Shown here piece after piece: positions 1 through 7,014 of a stretch of 24,906 nt of DNA (position 1 is its first letter; each line of letters begins with the position of its first letter). The position numbers and the translations under genes are program-made. Source of the stretch: JBFMCC01 sp037445635 (GTDB lineage Bacteria; Chloroflexota; Anaerolineae; Anaerolineales; Villigracilaceae); contig JBBIKC010000043.1 of assembly GCA_037445635.1 (NCBI GenBank), positions 1 to 24,906 of the forward strand. The letters are read 5' to 3'. Under the pieces are notes generated by a model. It was not told the DNA's origin and ran no database searches. It was given only the letters and a program-made list of their open reading frames with translations.

Positions 1-54
1 CACGGAGCAGGCGGTGAGCAGCAGGGCGAGGGAAAAAAGCGAAATGCGTTTCAT
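1..54 (-). CDS. N-terminus of a lipoprotein (cut by window edge)
   Basis: Only the first 18 codons are present: a basic start (MKR), a hydrophobic stretch and a lipobox-like LTAC at residues 13-16, so the product is probably exported and lipid-anchored at Cys16. The start is supported by a strong Shine-Dalgarno GGAGGA about seven bases upstream of the ATG at 54. It lies 44 bases after the ksgA stop on the same strand and is probably the last visible gene of that operon. The function cannot be told because the mature part is outside the window. Confidence 0.75.
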   Translation of the reverse strand, partial: MKRISLFSLALLLTACSV

Positions 55-98
55 GATTTGTCCTCCATTGATGTTGCAGGCTGCGATTTTAGCGCGGC

Positions 99-944
99 TT
101 ATTTCACCCTCGCCGTCAATTCTCTCCACTCGTCGAGGCTGAGGGTCTCGGCGCGGCGGCGGGGGTCAATGCCTGCGGCGCGCAGGGTGGATTCGATTTC
201 GGCGGGGGATCCTTTCAGTCCGCTGGCAAGTGAGTTGCGCAATTGCTTGCGCCGCTGGCCGAAGCCTGCTTTTGCCAGCGCGAAGAAAGTATCCAGAAGA
301 GAATATGGGATGAAAGGCGAGGGGAAGAGGTCAATGCGCACCACGGCCGAGTCCACTTTTGGGGCGGGATGGAACGCGCCCGCGGGAATCTTCGCGGCGA
401 TGCTCGGCTGTCCATAAACCTGCACGCTGAGGGCCAGCAGGCTCAAGTCGCCGGGCGCGGCGCAGATGCGCTCCGCGACTTCCTTTTGCACGGTCAACAC
501 CACGCGGCGCGGCCGCGGCGTGTTCTCCAAAAGGTGCCGCAGAAGCGCGGACGTGATGTAATAAGGAATGTTGGCAACCACCAGATAATCCGAGACGGGC
601 ACGATCTCGGCGGGCGAAATCTGGAGCATATCGCCATGGATGAGGCGGATGTTGTCGAAGGGCCGCGTCACCTCCTCGAAGGCAGGCGCCAGCCTCGCGT
701 CCAGCTCGACCGCGATGACTTCTTTCGCGGCCGCGGCCAGATGGCAGGTGAGACTGCCGAGGCCGGGGCCGATCTCCAGCACCGTGTCCGTCGGCAGGAC
801 TTCCGCGGCTTGAACGATTTTTGCCAGCGCGGCCGGGTCCTGTAAAAAATTCTGGCCGAGGGATTTATCCGCGCGCAGGTTGTATTTCCGCAGCAGCGCG
901 GCGGCATTGACGGGCGGGAGCGGCGCGGCAAAACGGCGGGACAT
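99..944 (-). CDS. rsmA (ksgA): 16S rRNA (adenine1518-N6/adenine1519-N6)-dimethyltransferase
   Basis: 281 aa, full family length. It dimethylates two adjacent adenines in the 3' terminal hairpin of 16S rRNA with SAM as donor, late in 30S assembly. Visible signatures are the family QNFL near residues 31-34, the SAM-binding loop EIGPGLG at 57-63, the acidic residue of VELD after the next strand, the catalytic NIPYY at 125-129 (usual form NLPYY), and a PAPKVDS segment at 194-200 leading into the helical C-terminal domain. The frame is open further upstream to 1010, but that stretch overlaps the preceding gene; the ATG at 944 overlaps that gene's TGA in a TGATG junction, so translation is probably coupled. 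No good Shine-Dalgarno is seen, which fits coupling. Confidence 0.95.
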   Translation of the reverse strand: MSRRFAAPLPPVNAAALLRKYNLRADKSLGQNFLQDPAALAKIVQAAEVLPTDTVLEIGPGLGSLTCHLAAAAKEVIAVELDARLAPAFEEVTRPFDNIRLIHGDMLQISPAEIVPVSDYLVVANIPYYITSALLRHLLENTPRPRRVVLTVQKEVAERICAAPGDLSLLALSVQVYGQPSIAAKIPAGAFHPAPKVDSAVVRIDLFPSPFIPYSLLDTFFALAKAGFGQRRKQLRNSLASGLKGSPAEIESTLRAAGIDPRRRAETLSLDEWRELTARVK

Positions 945-2176
945 CACGGGCAGGCGCTGATGGGCTGGTCTTCGTCGCTGGCGTCGCCGGGCGGCGCGGG
1001 TGTGGGCCACGTGCCCGCGTTGAATAGCCGCACGTACTCGCGCAGGATGTTGAAGTCCACGTCCCAGACGAAGACGCGGCCCTTGAAGACGGGATCGTAC
1101 ACGCGGGATTGCGTGAACAACTCGGATGGGAACGCGGCGAAGACGATGTTCTCGGGCGACATCTGCGTGCCGAGGCAGGCCAGCTGGCTGATCTGCTCGG
1201 GGCTGAGATCGGTCTGGATGTTATCCTGGAAGGAGGCGATGAGTTCGGGGATGTCGCCGACGACACTGGGGCTGGTGAGTTTGTCGCGCAGCGCGCACAG
1301 CACCAGGTTCTGCGCGTCGGTGCGTTCGAACACGCCGTCAATGCGGATGCGCGCCAGTTGCAGGGCCTGTTGTCCGTTCAGGTGATGCGGGCCTTCGACG
1401 AAGAGCAGGCTGCTGCGCGTGTCCTCGGCGGTGCGGCCGTCAATGGTGTAGGGCAGGTCAATGTCAATTCCGCCGACGGCGTTGACGACGTTCTCGAACG
1501 TGCGCATGTTGACCGCGACGTAGTGGTCGGGGCGGACGCCGAAGTTGAGGTCGAGCGTGCGCGCCAGCAGACCGGGGCCCTGCGCGGGGTCGTCGGTGTA
1601 GCCGAAGCCCGGGTTGCCATAGAGATAGGCTTGATTCAATTTTTCATGATCCTGCCCGTTGATGTTGTCGGCGATGTCGGGAATCTGCACCCACAGGTCG
1701 CGCGGGAACTCGAGGATGGTCACGCGGCGCGCCACGAAGTCCGCGCGCACGATGCGGATCAGGTCGCCGAGGCCGTAGTTGTAACTGTCCGAGCGCGCGT
1801 CCGAGCCGACGACCAGCAGGGTCATTAGAGGCGGTCCGCCGCAGGCCGCGAACGCGGGCGCCTCCACCGCGGCGGTTGGAAGAGGCGTTGGCGTGGATCC
1901 CCCTTCCGCCGCCCCTGACGGAGGAGGAACAGGCGTTGGCAGGGTGAGGGTAGGTGTTGCAGTGAAGATAATAGACACGGGCTGGGATTGGAACGGAGTC
2001 TCGGTTACTTGAACAGAGGCGAGGCCCGGTGTGTACGTCGGGAGCGAGAGCGCGGGACCGAGCGGCTGGGTCCATGTGGAGCGATAGGCGTCCATCGCCA
2101 GGAATCCCACCGCGACCAGCAGGCAGGAGGCGATCAGGCCGAGACAACCGAGGATGGCTTTTTGTGTGTTGGACAT
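944..2176 (-). CDS. LytR-CpsA-Psr (LCP) family cell-envelope protein
   Basis: 410 aa. One N-terminal membrane helix (about residues 7-28), a Thr/Pro-rich extracytoplasmic spacer (about 70-105), then an LCP catalytic domain (about 118-305) and a C-terminal extension. LCP enzymes transfer polyprenyl-linked glycopolymers to the cell wall. Family features seen: VVGSDAR at 122-128, EFPRDLWVQIPD at 156-167, the GGIDIDLP strand at 235-242 and LARIRIDGVFER at 274-285. The usual GRxxRQ signature is degenerate here (ERTDAQN), so activity may differ from the type enzymes. The chosen ATG overlaps the upstream TAA (TAATG); a longer frame to 2245 would run inside the upstream gene. The gene sits between a YabE-like gene and ksgA. 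Confidence 0.88.
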   Translation of the reverse strand: MSNTQKAILGCLGLIASCLLVAVGFLAMDAYRSTWTQPLGPALSLPTYTPGLASVQVTETPFQSQPVSIIFTATPTLTLPTPVPPPSGAAEGGSTPTPLPTAAVEAPAFAACGGPPLMTLLVVGSDARSDSYNYGLGDLIRIVRADFVARRVTILEFPRDLWVQIPDIADNINGQDHEKLNQAYLYGNPGFGYTDDPAQGPGLLARTLDLNFGVRPDHYVAVNMRTFENVVNAVGGIDIDLPYTIDGRTAEDTRSSLLFVEGPHHLNGQQALQLARIRIDGVFERTDAQNLVLCALRDKLTSPSVVGDIPELIASFQDNIQTDLSPEQISQLACLGTQMSPENIVFAAFPSELFTQSRVYDPVFKGRVFVWDVDFNILREYVRLFNAGTWPTPAPPGDASDEDQPISACP

Positions 2177-3372
2177 TATTGAAGAACCCAGGGGATACTC
2201 GCGGGCGCCGGGGCCAGGAAATATACCGTGACCCATCCGCTCCACACTTCGTAATCGTCGTCGCTGAAGCCGAGGTCAATCCAGGCGCGGCCGTCGGGGA
2301 ATCCGCCGCCGAGGTCGGCGATCACTGCGCGGCCGTAGCCGGGCACGTACACTTCCATCCCCTGCATGGCGTTGAACCAGTCCCGGTACATGGCCACCAC
2401 GCCTTTTTGCACGGGCAGTCCGCTGGCCGTGCCGGTGAAGCATTGTCCCTCCACGCCCGAACGGCAGGGCGAATACGACGTGGCGTACATTTGCATCACA
2501 TACCAGTATTGAATGTTGACGCCGTCCACGGTGGTGCTGGTCAGTGTGAGTTGTGTGCCGGTGTTGACGATGCGCGTCTGCGGCGGGCGGACGACGCTTT
2601 CGGCCTCGGCCACGCGGGAGACCTCGCGCCCATCCTCGTATCGAATCCGCACGCGGCTGATTGCAAGTCCCGCCTGCCCCGGCTGGACTACTTCCTGAAC
2701 GCCGAATGCCGCTTCGGGCGATTGAATCGTCTCTGTGGTGAATGGGATGGACTTGAGCGCCAGCGTAAGCGACTCGGAGACGCGCACCACGCGGATCTGC
2801 CCATCCGCGGGAAGCGGTTCATTCTCGGACGGGAGGCTGTAGTCGAGCCCAATCAGCGGAATCCCCGCCTCGGCCAATGCCTGCCCCACCGTCGCGGCGG
2901 ACGAGCGGATTGGCACCACGCGCCCGTTGACCGTCACAGTCAGGTCGCGCGCAGGGACATACACCACGGTCAACGCGCCGAGGATGGGAGTGTCCGCGGG
3001 CGGGTCTAGTCGGTCTTCAACGCCGATGGAGATGCCTGCATCTTTCAATGCCTCGCCCACTGTAAAGGCCGCGGTGTGTAACACATGGGTTTGACCGTCT
3101 GGAGTCAACAAGGTCAGGGTCACCGCGCGGCGGATTTGCAAAACATGAATCGACTCCAACGGCTGGTCAAGTGCAATGAACTGGCCGTCCGCGAGGACGC
3201 GGTCCGCGGGGGAGAGAGTCAGGCCAGCCTTGGATAGTAGATCAGCGGCGGTCCCACCGGCGAAGTTCACAGTTTGGACCTGGCCGCCGTCGAGGATGGT
3301 GATGGATCGAGTCGTTGCCGGTTGACAGGCAAGCAGGAAAGCAACAATTGCCAGCCAGGCGAATTTCCGCAT
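2176..3372 (-). CDS. YabE/RpfB-like lipoprotein: DUF348 x3, G5 and 3D domains
   Basis: 398 aa. A signal peptide ends in a lipobox (LLAC, Cys16). Three DUF348 repeats follow (about 22-80, 83-139, 143-198; each has a xVxxALxxAGI-like core such as TVGEALKDAGI and TVGQALAEAGI), then a G5-like domain (about 199-272), then a C-terminal 3D domain (about 290-385) with the conserved aspartates in IADLGGG (D353), WIDLGF (D366) and SDDDY (371-373). This is the architecture of Bacillus YabE, a peptidoglycan-active stationary-phase protein; the 3D fold resembles lytic transglycosylase MltA. A role in wall remodelling is inferred. The ATG at 3372 is preferred over upstream in-frame codons because a TACAAT box ends 6 bases before it. 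It heads the LCP-ksgA operon. Confidence 0.88.
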   Translation of the reverse strand: MRKFAWLAIVAFLLACQPATTRSITILDGGQVQTVNFAGGTAADLLSKAGLTLSPADRVLADGQFIALDQPLESIHVLQIRRAVTLTLLTPDGQTHVLHTAAFTVGEALKDAGISIGVEDRLDPPADTPILGALTVVYVPARDLTVTVNGRVVPIRSSAATVGQALAEAGIPLIGLDYSLPSENEPLPADGQIRVVRVSESLTLALKSIPFTTETIQSPEAAFGVQEVVQPGQAGLAISRVRIRYEDGREVSRVAEAESVVRPPQTRIVNTGTQLTLTSTTVDGVNIQYWYVMQMYATSYSPCRSGVEGQCFTGTASGLPVQKGVVAMYRDWFNAMQGMEVYVPGYGRAVIADLGGGFPDGRAWIDLGFSDDDYEVWSGWVTVYFLAPAPASIPWVLQ

Positions 3373-3378
3373 GGCGTG

Positions 3379-3384
3379 ATTGTA
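3379..3384 (-). promoter_or_regulatory. -10 box (TACAAT), leaderless start of the YabE-like gene
   Basis: TACAAT on the minus strand, six bases before the ATG at 3372, with no Shine-Dalgarno in between. Transcription would begin at or next to the start codon. No convincing -35 is visible. Same arrangement as at 3994, 9245, 17717 and 20612. Confidence 0.55.
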
Positions 3385-3474
3385 ATCCATCTTACCGGCA
3401 AATCGCCGCCCGGCGCGAAACGGCAACTTTGTGACACTGTGCATAATAATTCAGACATGTTTCTCCACAATATC

Positions 3475-3503
3475 TTGACGATTGCTCCACATCGCCGTAG
3501 CAT
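3475..3503 (+). promoter_or_regulatory. sigma70-type promoter of the cupredoxin gene
   Basis: TTGACG (3475-3480), 17-base spacer, TAGCAT (3498-3503). Transcription would start near 3510, giving a leader of about 30 bases that carries the GAGGAG ribosome binding site at 3525-3530. Confidence 0.5.
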
Positions 3504-3539
3504 TCGTTCAAACCAACTTGATATGAGGAGAAATGCGAA

Positions 3540-3941
3540 ATGAAAAAGGTTTTATTTGTTTTGGTCCTGGCTCTATCGCTTGCCCTGACAGCCTGCGGCG
3601 GAGGCGGGCCTTCCACTACCATCAATGTGGAGTTCACCGATTTCCAGTTCGTCCCGGCCGATTTCGTCATCCCGGCGGGACAGGAGATCACGCTCAACGC
3701 CAAAAACAGCGGCGCTGTCATCCATGAGTTTGTTATCATGAAATTTGGAACCACGGTCGGGGATGACTTTGGCGATGAGGACGAGGAGAATATCTATTGG
3801 GAGGTCGAGGTAGAACCCGGCGATTCCGCCACTGTCACATTTACTGCGCCGAACGAACCGGGAGAATATCAACTGGTCTGCGGCACGGAGGGGCACTTCG
3901 TTGCCGGCATGGTCGGTTCGCTGACCGTCGTCGCGCCGTAA
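3540..3941 (+). CDS. Cupredoxin-family blue copper lipoprotein
   Basis: 133 aa. The lipoprotein signal ends in LTAC (Cys19), followed by a short Gly linker and one plastocyanin/azurin-like beta-sandwich. The type 1 copper ligand set is complete: His62 in VIHEF, then Cys114, His119 and Met124 in the C-x4-H-x4-M loop (CGTEGHFVAGM). It is therefore expected to bind copper and carry electrons outside the membrane; its redox partner is not in the window. An acidic stretch (residues 75-83, DDFGDEDEE) sits between the first ligand and the C-terminal loop and may be a docking surface or disordered loop (inference). The start is supported by GAGGAG nine bases upstream. Monocistronic: own promoter before it and an intrinsic terminator after it. 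Confidence 0.9.
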   Translation: MKKVLFVLVLALSLALTACGGGGPSTTINVEFTDFQFVPADFVIPAGQEITLNAKNSGAVIHEFVIMKFGTTVGDDFGDEDEENIYWEVEVEPGDSATVTFTAPNEPGEYQLVCGTEGHFVAGMVGSLTVVAP

Positions 3942-3960
3942 CGATCGCCTCATGGCTTTG

Positions 3961-3989
3961 AACCCCGTTGAAAAACGGGGTTCTTTTTT
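3961..3989 (+). terminator. Rho-independent terminator after the cupredoxin gene
   Basis: Perfect 9-bp stem AACCCCGTT/AACGGGGTT (3961-3969, 3974-3982) with a GAAA tetraloop, followed by C and six T. Starts 19 bases after the stop codon. Confidence 0.92.
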
Positions 3990-3993
3990 CGGA

Positions 3994-3999
3994 TACAAT
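3994..3999 (+). promoter_or_regulatory. -10 box (TACAAT), leaderless start of the SPOUT methyltransferase
   Basis: TACAAT ends six bases before the ATG at 4006 and no Shine-Dalgarno lies between. It sits directly after the preceding terminator, so the gene must have its own promoter. A TTGAAA at 3968-3973 has a 20-base spacer and is a poor -35. Confidence 0.6.
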
Positions 4000-4005
4000 C
4001 GAAGC

Positions 4006-4806
4006 ATGGATTCAACGCCTCTCATTACCAGCCTGTTCAACCCTCTCGTCAAGCAGGCGCGCGGACTGCGCCAGCGCAAGGCGCGTGCCGAGAGCGGATT
4101 GTTCCTCGTCGAAGGCATCCATCACGTGGGCGAGGCGCACGAGGCGGGCTGGGAGATCGAGGCCGTGCTCTACGCCCCCGATCTGTTGACCAGCGATTTC
4201 GCGCGCAGTTTGATCGCTCACCTTCAACAGCACGACCGGCGCGTGACGGCGGTTTCGAATCAGGTCATGGAGTCGCTGGCGGAGAAAGACAACCCGCAGG
4301 GAATCATCGCCCTTGCCCGCCAGCGCGCCTGGACTTTGGAGGGACTCTCCGCGGGAAACATTCGCCGCGCCGCCGCGCTGGTCTCGCCGCAGGACCCGGG
4401 CAACGTCGGCTCGATCCTGCGCACGCTGGACGCGGTCGGCGCGGACGCGCTCTTCATGCTCGAGGGCGGCGTGGATATTTACCATCCGTCCCTCGTGCGG
4501 GCCAGCATGGGAATGTTGTTCTGGAAGCCCGTGGTGCAAATGTCATTCGATGAGTTCGTGAGATGGGCGCGGCGCGAAGGATTTACTTTGATCGGCGCAT
4601 CCGCCCGCGCCGCGGCCGATTACCGCGCCGTGCATCCCTCTGAGCCGTGGATTCTCGTGCTGGGCAGCGAGCAAAAGGGACTCTCCGCCGAGCAGGCCGC
4701 GGCCTGCGACATGATGATTTCCCTGCCCATGCGCGGCCGCGCCAGTTCGTTGAACCTGTCCGTTGCGGCGGGGGTGTTGTTGTATTCGATGACGGGAGAG
4801 AAATAA
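4006..4806 (+). CDS. SPOUT-class RNA 2'-O-ribose methyltransferase (TrmH/RlmB/TsnR-like)
   Basis: 266 aa. N-terminal substrate-binding domain (about 8-105, including LFLVEGIHHVGEA) and a C-terminal SpoU/TrmH knotted domain (about 120-262). All three SPOUT motifs are visible: PGNVGSILRT at 131-140 with the catalytic Arg139, LVLGSEQKGLS at 217-227, and LPMRGRASSLNLSVAAG at 240-256, which forms the SAM-binding knot. The family 2'-O-methylates ribose in 23S rRNA or tRNA; the N-terminal domain favours an rRNA substrate, but the exact nucleotide cannot be read from sequence. The frame is open back to 3952, but that part runs through the terminator hairpin; the ATG at 4006 follows a -10 box. It stands alone and is convergent with the next gene. 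Confidence 0.9.
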   Translation: MDSTPLITSLFNPLVKQARGLRQRKARAESGLFLVEGIHHVGEAHEAGWEIEAVLYAPDLLTSDFARSLIAHLQQHDRRVTAVSNQVMESLAEKDNPQGIIALARQRAWTLEGLSAGNIRRAAALVSPQDPGNVGSILRTLDAVGADALFMLEGGVDIYHPSLVRASMGMLFWKPVVQMSFDEFVRWARREGFTLIGASARAAADYRAVHPSEPWILVLGSEQKGLSAEQAAACDMMISLPMRGRASSLNLSVAAGVLLYSMTGEK

Positions 4807-4830
4807 AAACGGGACCCGCCAGCGGGTCCC
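4804..4830 (-). terminator. Terminator between convergent genes (T-tract on minus strand)
   Basis: Perfect 9-bp stem GGGACCCGC/GCGGGTCCC with a 2-base loop. On the minus strand it is followed by TTTTT, so it ends the moeA-VKOR-small protein transcript; on the plus strand it lies just after the methyltransferase stop but lacks a T-tract. Confidence 0.85.
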
Positions 4831-4844
4831 GCGAGAGACGCAGG

Positions 4845-5069
4845 TTATATCTCGTCTTCTTCCTCATCCAGCCAGAGTTCGTCTTCGTCCTCCTCGTCGT
4901 CCTCCCATTCTTCCACTTCATCCTCGTCCCAGTCATCCGAGGCGGCTTCTGCCTCGGAGGGAGAGTAGGTTGCGCACCCCGTATCGGGGTCAATTTCGAC
5001 TGCCGCGGCGCTGCAGAAGCCTTCGTCGAGGAACACGCAGTCCGCGTAATGACAACGGATTCGGGCCAT
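4845..5069 (-). CDS. Small Cys-rich protein (DUF1540-like) with very acidic tail
   Basis: 74 aa. The N-terminal half has four cysteines (6, 11, 19, 32) spaced much as in DUF1540 metal-binding-like peptides: C-x4-C, then C followed by SAAAVEIDP and CATYS. The C-terminal 37 residues are about two-thirds Asp/Glu with a few Trp, an unusual tail. A strong AGGAG seven bases upstream decides the start. It begins 3 bases after the VKOR stop, so it is the last gene of the moeA-VKOR operon and followed by a good terminator. Function unknown. The Cys set could bind zinc or, given the VKOR neighbour, be a thiol substrate; both are inference. The DUF1540 link rests on cysteine spacing by eye. Confidence 0.75.
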   Translation of the reverse strand: MARIRCHYADCVFLDEGFCSAAAVEIDPDTGCATYSPSEAEAASDDWDEDEVEEWEDDEEDEDELWLDEEEDEI

Positions 5070-5072
5070 GAT

Positions 5073-5504
5073 TTACTCCTGAGAGGGTTGTTGGATGACT
5101 CGGATCACTGAGATGACAAACACGATGGTCATGGTAACTTGCGAAGCGATGCAGAACGGACACAATGCTTTGATGAGGGCAATCTCCACGTAAATGAGAT
5201 AAACCGTGAACAGGAAGCCGGTCAACGCCATGCCGAAGATGAGCAGGGTGGCGTTCTGTTTGAAGAACGCGCCGCGATGTTCGAGGAGGTGAACGCCCAG
5301 AATGGCCGCGTAGCCGACGACGCCCAGCACGGCCACCGGGATGCCGTACACCTCCGAATACTTGCTGGCGTTGACGGTCGAACAATCGCCGCTTCCCAGG
5401 CACATGGCGTCGTTGGAGGTGAGTTTATAGACGGTCATGTAAATCGAGACCAGCAGGCCGACGACGACGAGCGCAACAGAGATTCGGGTGAGCCATTTAT
5501 CCAT
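5073..5504 (-). CDS. VKOR-family quinone-dependent thiol oxidoreductase
   Basis: 143 aa, four to five membrane helices (about 8-27, 55-73, 86-107, 112-136). The vitamin K epoxide reductase signatures are present: the loop cysteine pair Cys35/Cys41 in CLGSGDC, the conserved serine segment SKYS (47-50) with YGIPVAVLG, and the CxxC active site CPFC (115-118) at the start of the last helix. Bacterial VKORs reoxidise DsbA-like thioredoxins and pass electrons to quinone, driving disulfide formation outside the membrane. Here there is no fused thioredoxin domain and no dsbA nearby, so the partner is elsewhere. Shine-Dalgarno GAGGAC upstream of the ATG at 5504. The gene follows moeA by 13 bases and is co-transcribed with it. 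Confidence 0.92.
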   Translation of the reverse strand: MDKWLTRISVALVVVGLLVSIYMTVYKLTSNDAMCLGSGDCSTVNASKYSEVYGIPVAVLGVVGYAAILGVHLLEHRGAFFKQNATLLIFGMALTGFLFTVYLIYVEIALIKALCPFCIASQVTMTIVFVISVIRVIQQPSQE

Positions 5505-5517
5505 GAATGTCCTCGAT

Positions 5518-6750
5518 TTACAAAAGCCAGGCTTCCACTTCCCGTCCAGCAGGCAGCGATTTTACCCCAGCGGGCACAATAAGTAAAGCGTTTGCCTGCA
5601 CCAGCGAGAGCAGGTTGCCAGAACCTTGATGTCCGGTGAGACGGGCAGACAGAACCCCATCCGCCGGGCGGACCACTGCCCGCAGATACGATTCCCGCCC
5701 ATCGGACTCAACCGCTTCATCCAGACGTACGCGCGTGCGCGGCCTCGAGGAGCCGTTCAACCCCGACAACTTTTCGATGGCCGCCCGCGCGAACACCTCG
5801 AAGGTCACGAATGCCGAGACCGGGTTGCCCGGCAGGCCGAAGAACGGCACGCCGCGATAATTCCCAAAAGCCAGCGGTTTGCCCGGGCGCATGTTGACGC
5901 GCCAGAAGTCCAGTTGGCCGTGCGCCTCCACCGCCTCTTTGACGAAATCGTACGCGCCGACCGAGACGCCCGCAGAGGACAGAATCAAATCCGCGCGGGA
6001 GGCCGCAGCCTGTTCGAGCAGGACCTCGATCGTAGCGCGCGTATCGGCCGCGATGCCGAGGCGAATACAGTCCGCGCCGGCGCTCTCGACTTGCGCGGCG
6101 AGGGCGTATGAGTTCGAGTCGTGGACTTTTCCCGCGGTGAGCGGCTGTTCGACCGCGAGCAATTCGTCCCCGCTGGAGAACAGGGCCACGCGCGGCTTTC
6201 GATAAACGGAAACGTTCGCCGCGCCCAGCATTGCCAGCAGGCCGATATCCTGCGGGCGCAGGCGGTGACCTTTGGCAAGTACGACTTGCCCGGCGCGCGC
6301 ATCCATGCCGCGCGGACGGACGAAGCCTCCCGCCTCGGCCGGTTGGAAAACCTGAATCTGGGCGGGTGCGGGAGTCCCCGGGGCGCGTTCGTTGAAATCC
6401 GTGTCTTCAACGGGCACGACCGCGTCGGCGCCTTCGGGCAGCGGCGCGCCGGTCATGATGCGCGCCGCTTCGCCTGGAGCGAGAATCATCTGCAGGGCCG
6501 CGCCCGCGGCAATGTCGGCGACCACGCGCAGGGTCCGCGGGGAAGCGGGAGAGGCCCCGGCCGCGTCCGCGGCGCGGACGGCGAATCCGTCCATCGAAGA
6601 ATTGTCGAATGGGGGAAGGTCGGTCGCGGCGGCGATATCCTCCGCCAGCACGCGGCCGGCGCATTCCGCCAGGGGCAGGTTTTCCGTCTCGACCGGCTTG
6701 AAGAATGAAAGAATACGTTCCTGCGCCGCCTGAACGCTCAACAGGGTCAT
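5518..6750 (-). CDS. moeA: Molybdopterin molybdenumtransferase MoeA
   Basis: 410 aa, normal length. MoeA inserts molybdate into adenylylated molybdopterin to give Mo-cofactor. Motifs in order: PPFDNSSMDGFAVRA (46-60), TGAPLPEGADAVVPVED (100-116), FSSGDEL (191-197), SSAGVSVGAYD (258-268; the usual form is SGGVSVGxxD), RPGKPLAFG (288-296), GLPGNPVSA (305-313), and a C-terminal beta-barrel domain (about 335-410). The ATG at 6750 is chosen because GAGG lies 4-5 bases upstream and the protein then begins like other MoeAs (MTLLSVQAAQERIL); an ATG at 6762 is the alternative. A TATAAT box lies upstream. No other Mo-cofactor genes or molybdoenzymes are in the window. Confidence 0.95.
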   Translation of the reverse strand: MTLLSVQAAQERILSFFKPVETENLPLAECAGRVLAEDIAAATDLPPFDNSSMDGFAVRAADAAGASPASPRTLRVVADIAAGAALQMILAPGEAARIMTGAPLPEGADAVVPVEDTDFNERAPGTPAPAQIQVFQPAEAGGFVRPRGMDARAGQVVLAKGHRLRPQDIGLLAMLGAANVSVYRKPRVALFSSGDELLAVEQPLTAGKVHDSNSYALAAQVESAGADCIRLGIAADTRATIEVLLEQAAASRADLILSSAGVSVGAYDFVKEAVEAHGQLDFWRVNMRPGKPLAFGNYRGVPFFGLPGNPVSAFVTFEVFARAAIEKLSGLNGSSRPRTRVRLDEAVESDGRESYLRAVVRPADGVLSARLTGHQGSGNLLSLVQANALLIVPAGVKSLPAGREVEAWLL

Positions 6751-6774
6751 TGAACCTCGCATTGGGACGGCGGC

Positions 6775-6780
6775 ATTATA
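6775..6780 (-). promoter_or_regulatory. -10 box (TATAAT) of the moeA operon
   Basis: Perfect TATAAT on the minus strand, 12 bases before the ATG at 6762 and 24 before the ATG at 6750. The predicted transcript would start near 6768 and include the GAGG site serving 6750. No clear -35. Confidence 0.55.
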
Positions 6781-6824
6781 CTTGATTTTGGGTATTTGCT
6801 CTGTTGCAAACACCTTCAGAGTCC

Positions 6825-6936
6825 GTCACTGCGAGCGGAGCGGCACTTGCGCCGCACCGCGTTCGGCGCAGTGCAGGTGAGCAGTCTCTCCCCCTGCGGG
6901 GAGATTGCTTCGATGCCTTCGGCATCTCGCAATGAC
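6825..6936. repeat. GTCATTGCGAG-family palindromic repeat, copy 1
   Basis: Begins GTCACTGCGAG (6825-6835) and ends CTCGCAATGAC (6926-6936), with internal hairpins such as CCCCTGCGGGG and GATGCCTTCGGCATC and the family words GAGATTGCTTCG and GCAGTCTC. It is framed by TGTTGCAA (6802-6809) and its inverse TTGCAACA (6952-6959). Lies between moeA and rel. Confidence 0.85.
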
Positions 6937-6979
6937 GACATAAATGGATGATTGCAACAAAGCATTGGGTATTCAGATT

Positions 6980-7009
6980 GGAGTCCGAAGTCTCCAGACT
7001 TTGGACTCC
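6980..7009 (-). terminator. Strong hairpin at the 3' end of rel
   Basis: A 14-bp stem (6980-6993 with 6996-7009; outer arms GGAGTCC/GGACTCC, one wobble) with a 2-base loop, 5 bases after the rel stop. There is no T-tract on the minus strand, so it may be a stability hairpin or dispersed repeat rather than a true intrinsic terminator. Its outer arm resembles that of the hairpin at 12531-12583. Confidence 0.6.
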
Positions 7010-7014
7010 GCCGT

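Noticed and set aside
945..1010. Longer start for KsgA
   Set aside because: The added residues are Arg-rich and lie inside the LCP gene; TGATG coupling at 944 is more natural.
2177..2245. Longer start for the LCP protein
   Set aside because: The extra 23 residues overlap the YabE-like coding end; the ATG at 2176 gives a TAATG coupling and a normal membrane helix near the N-terminus.
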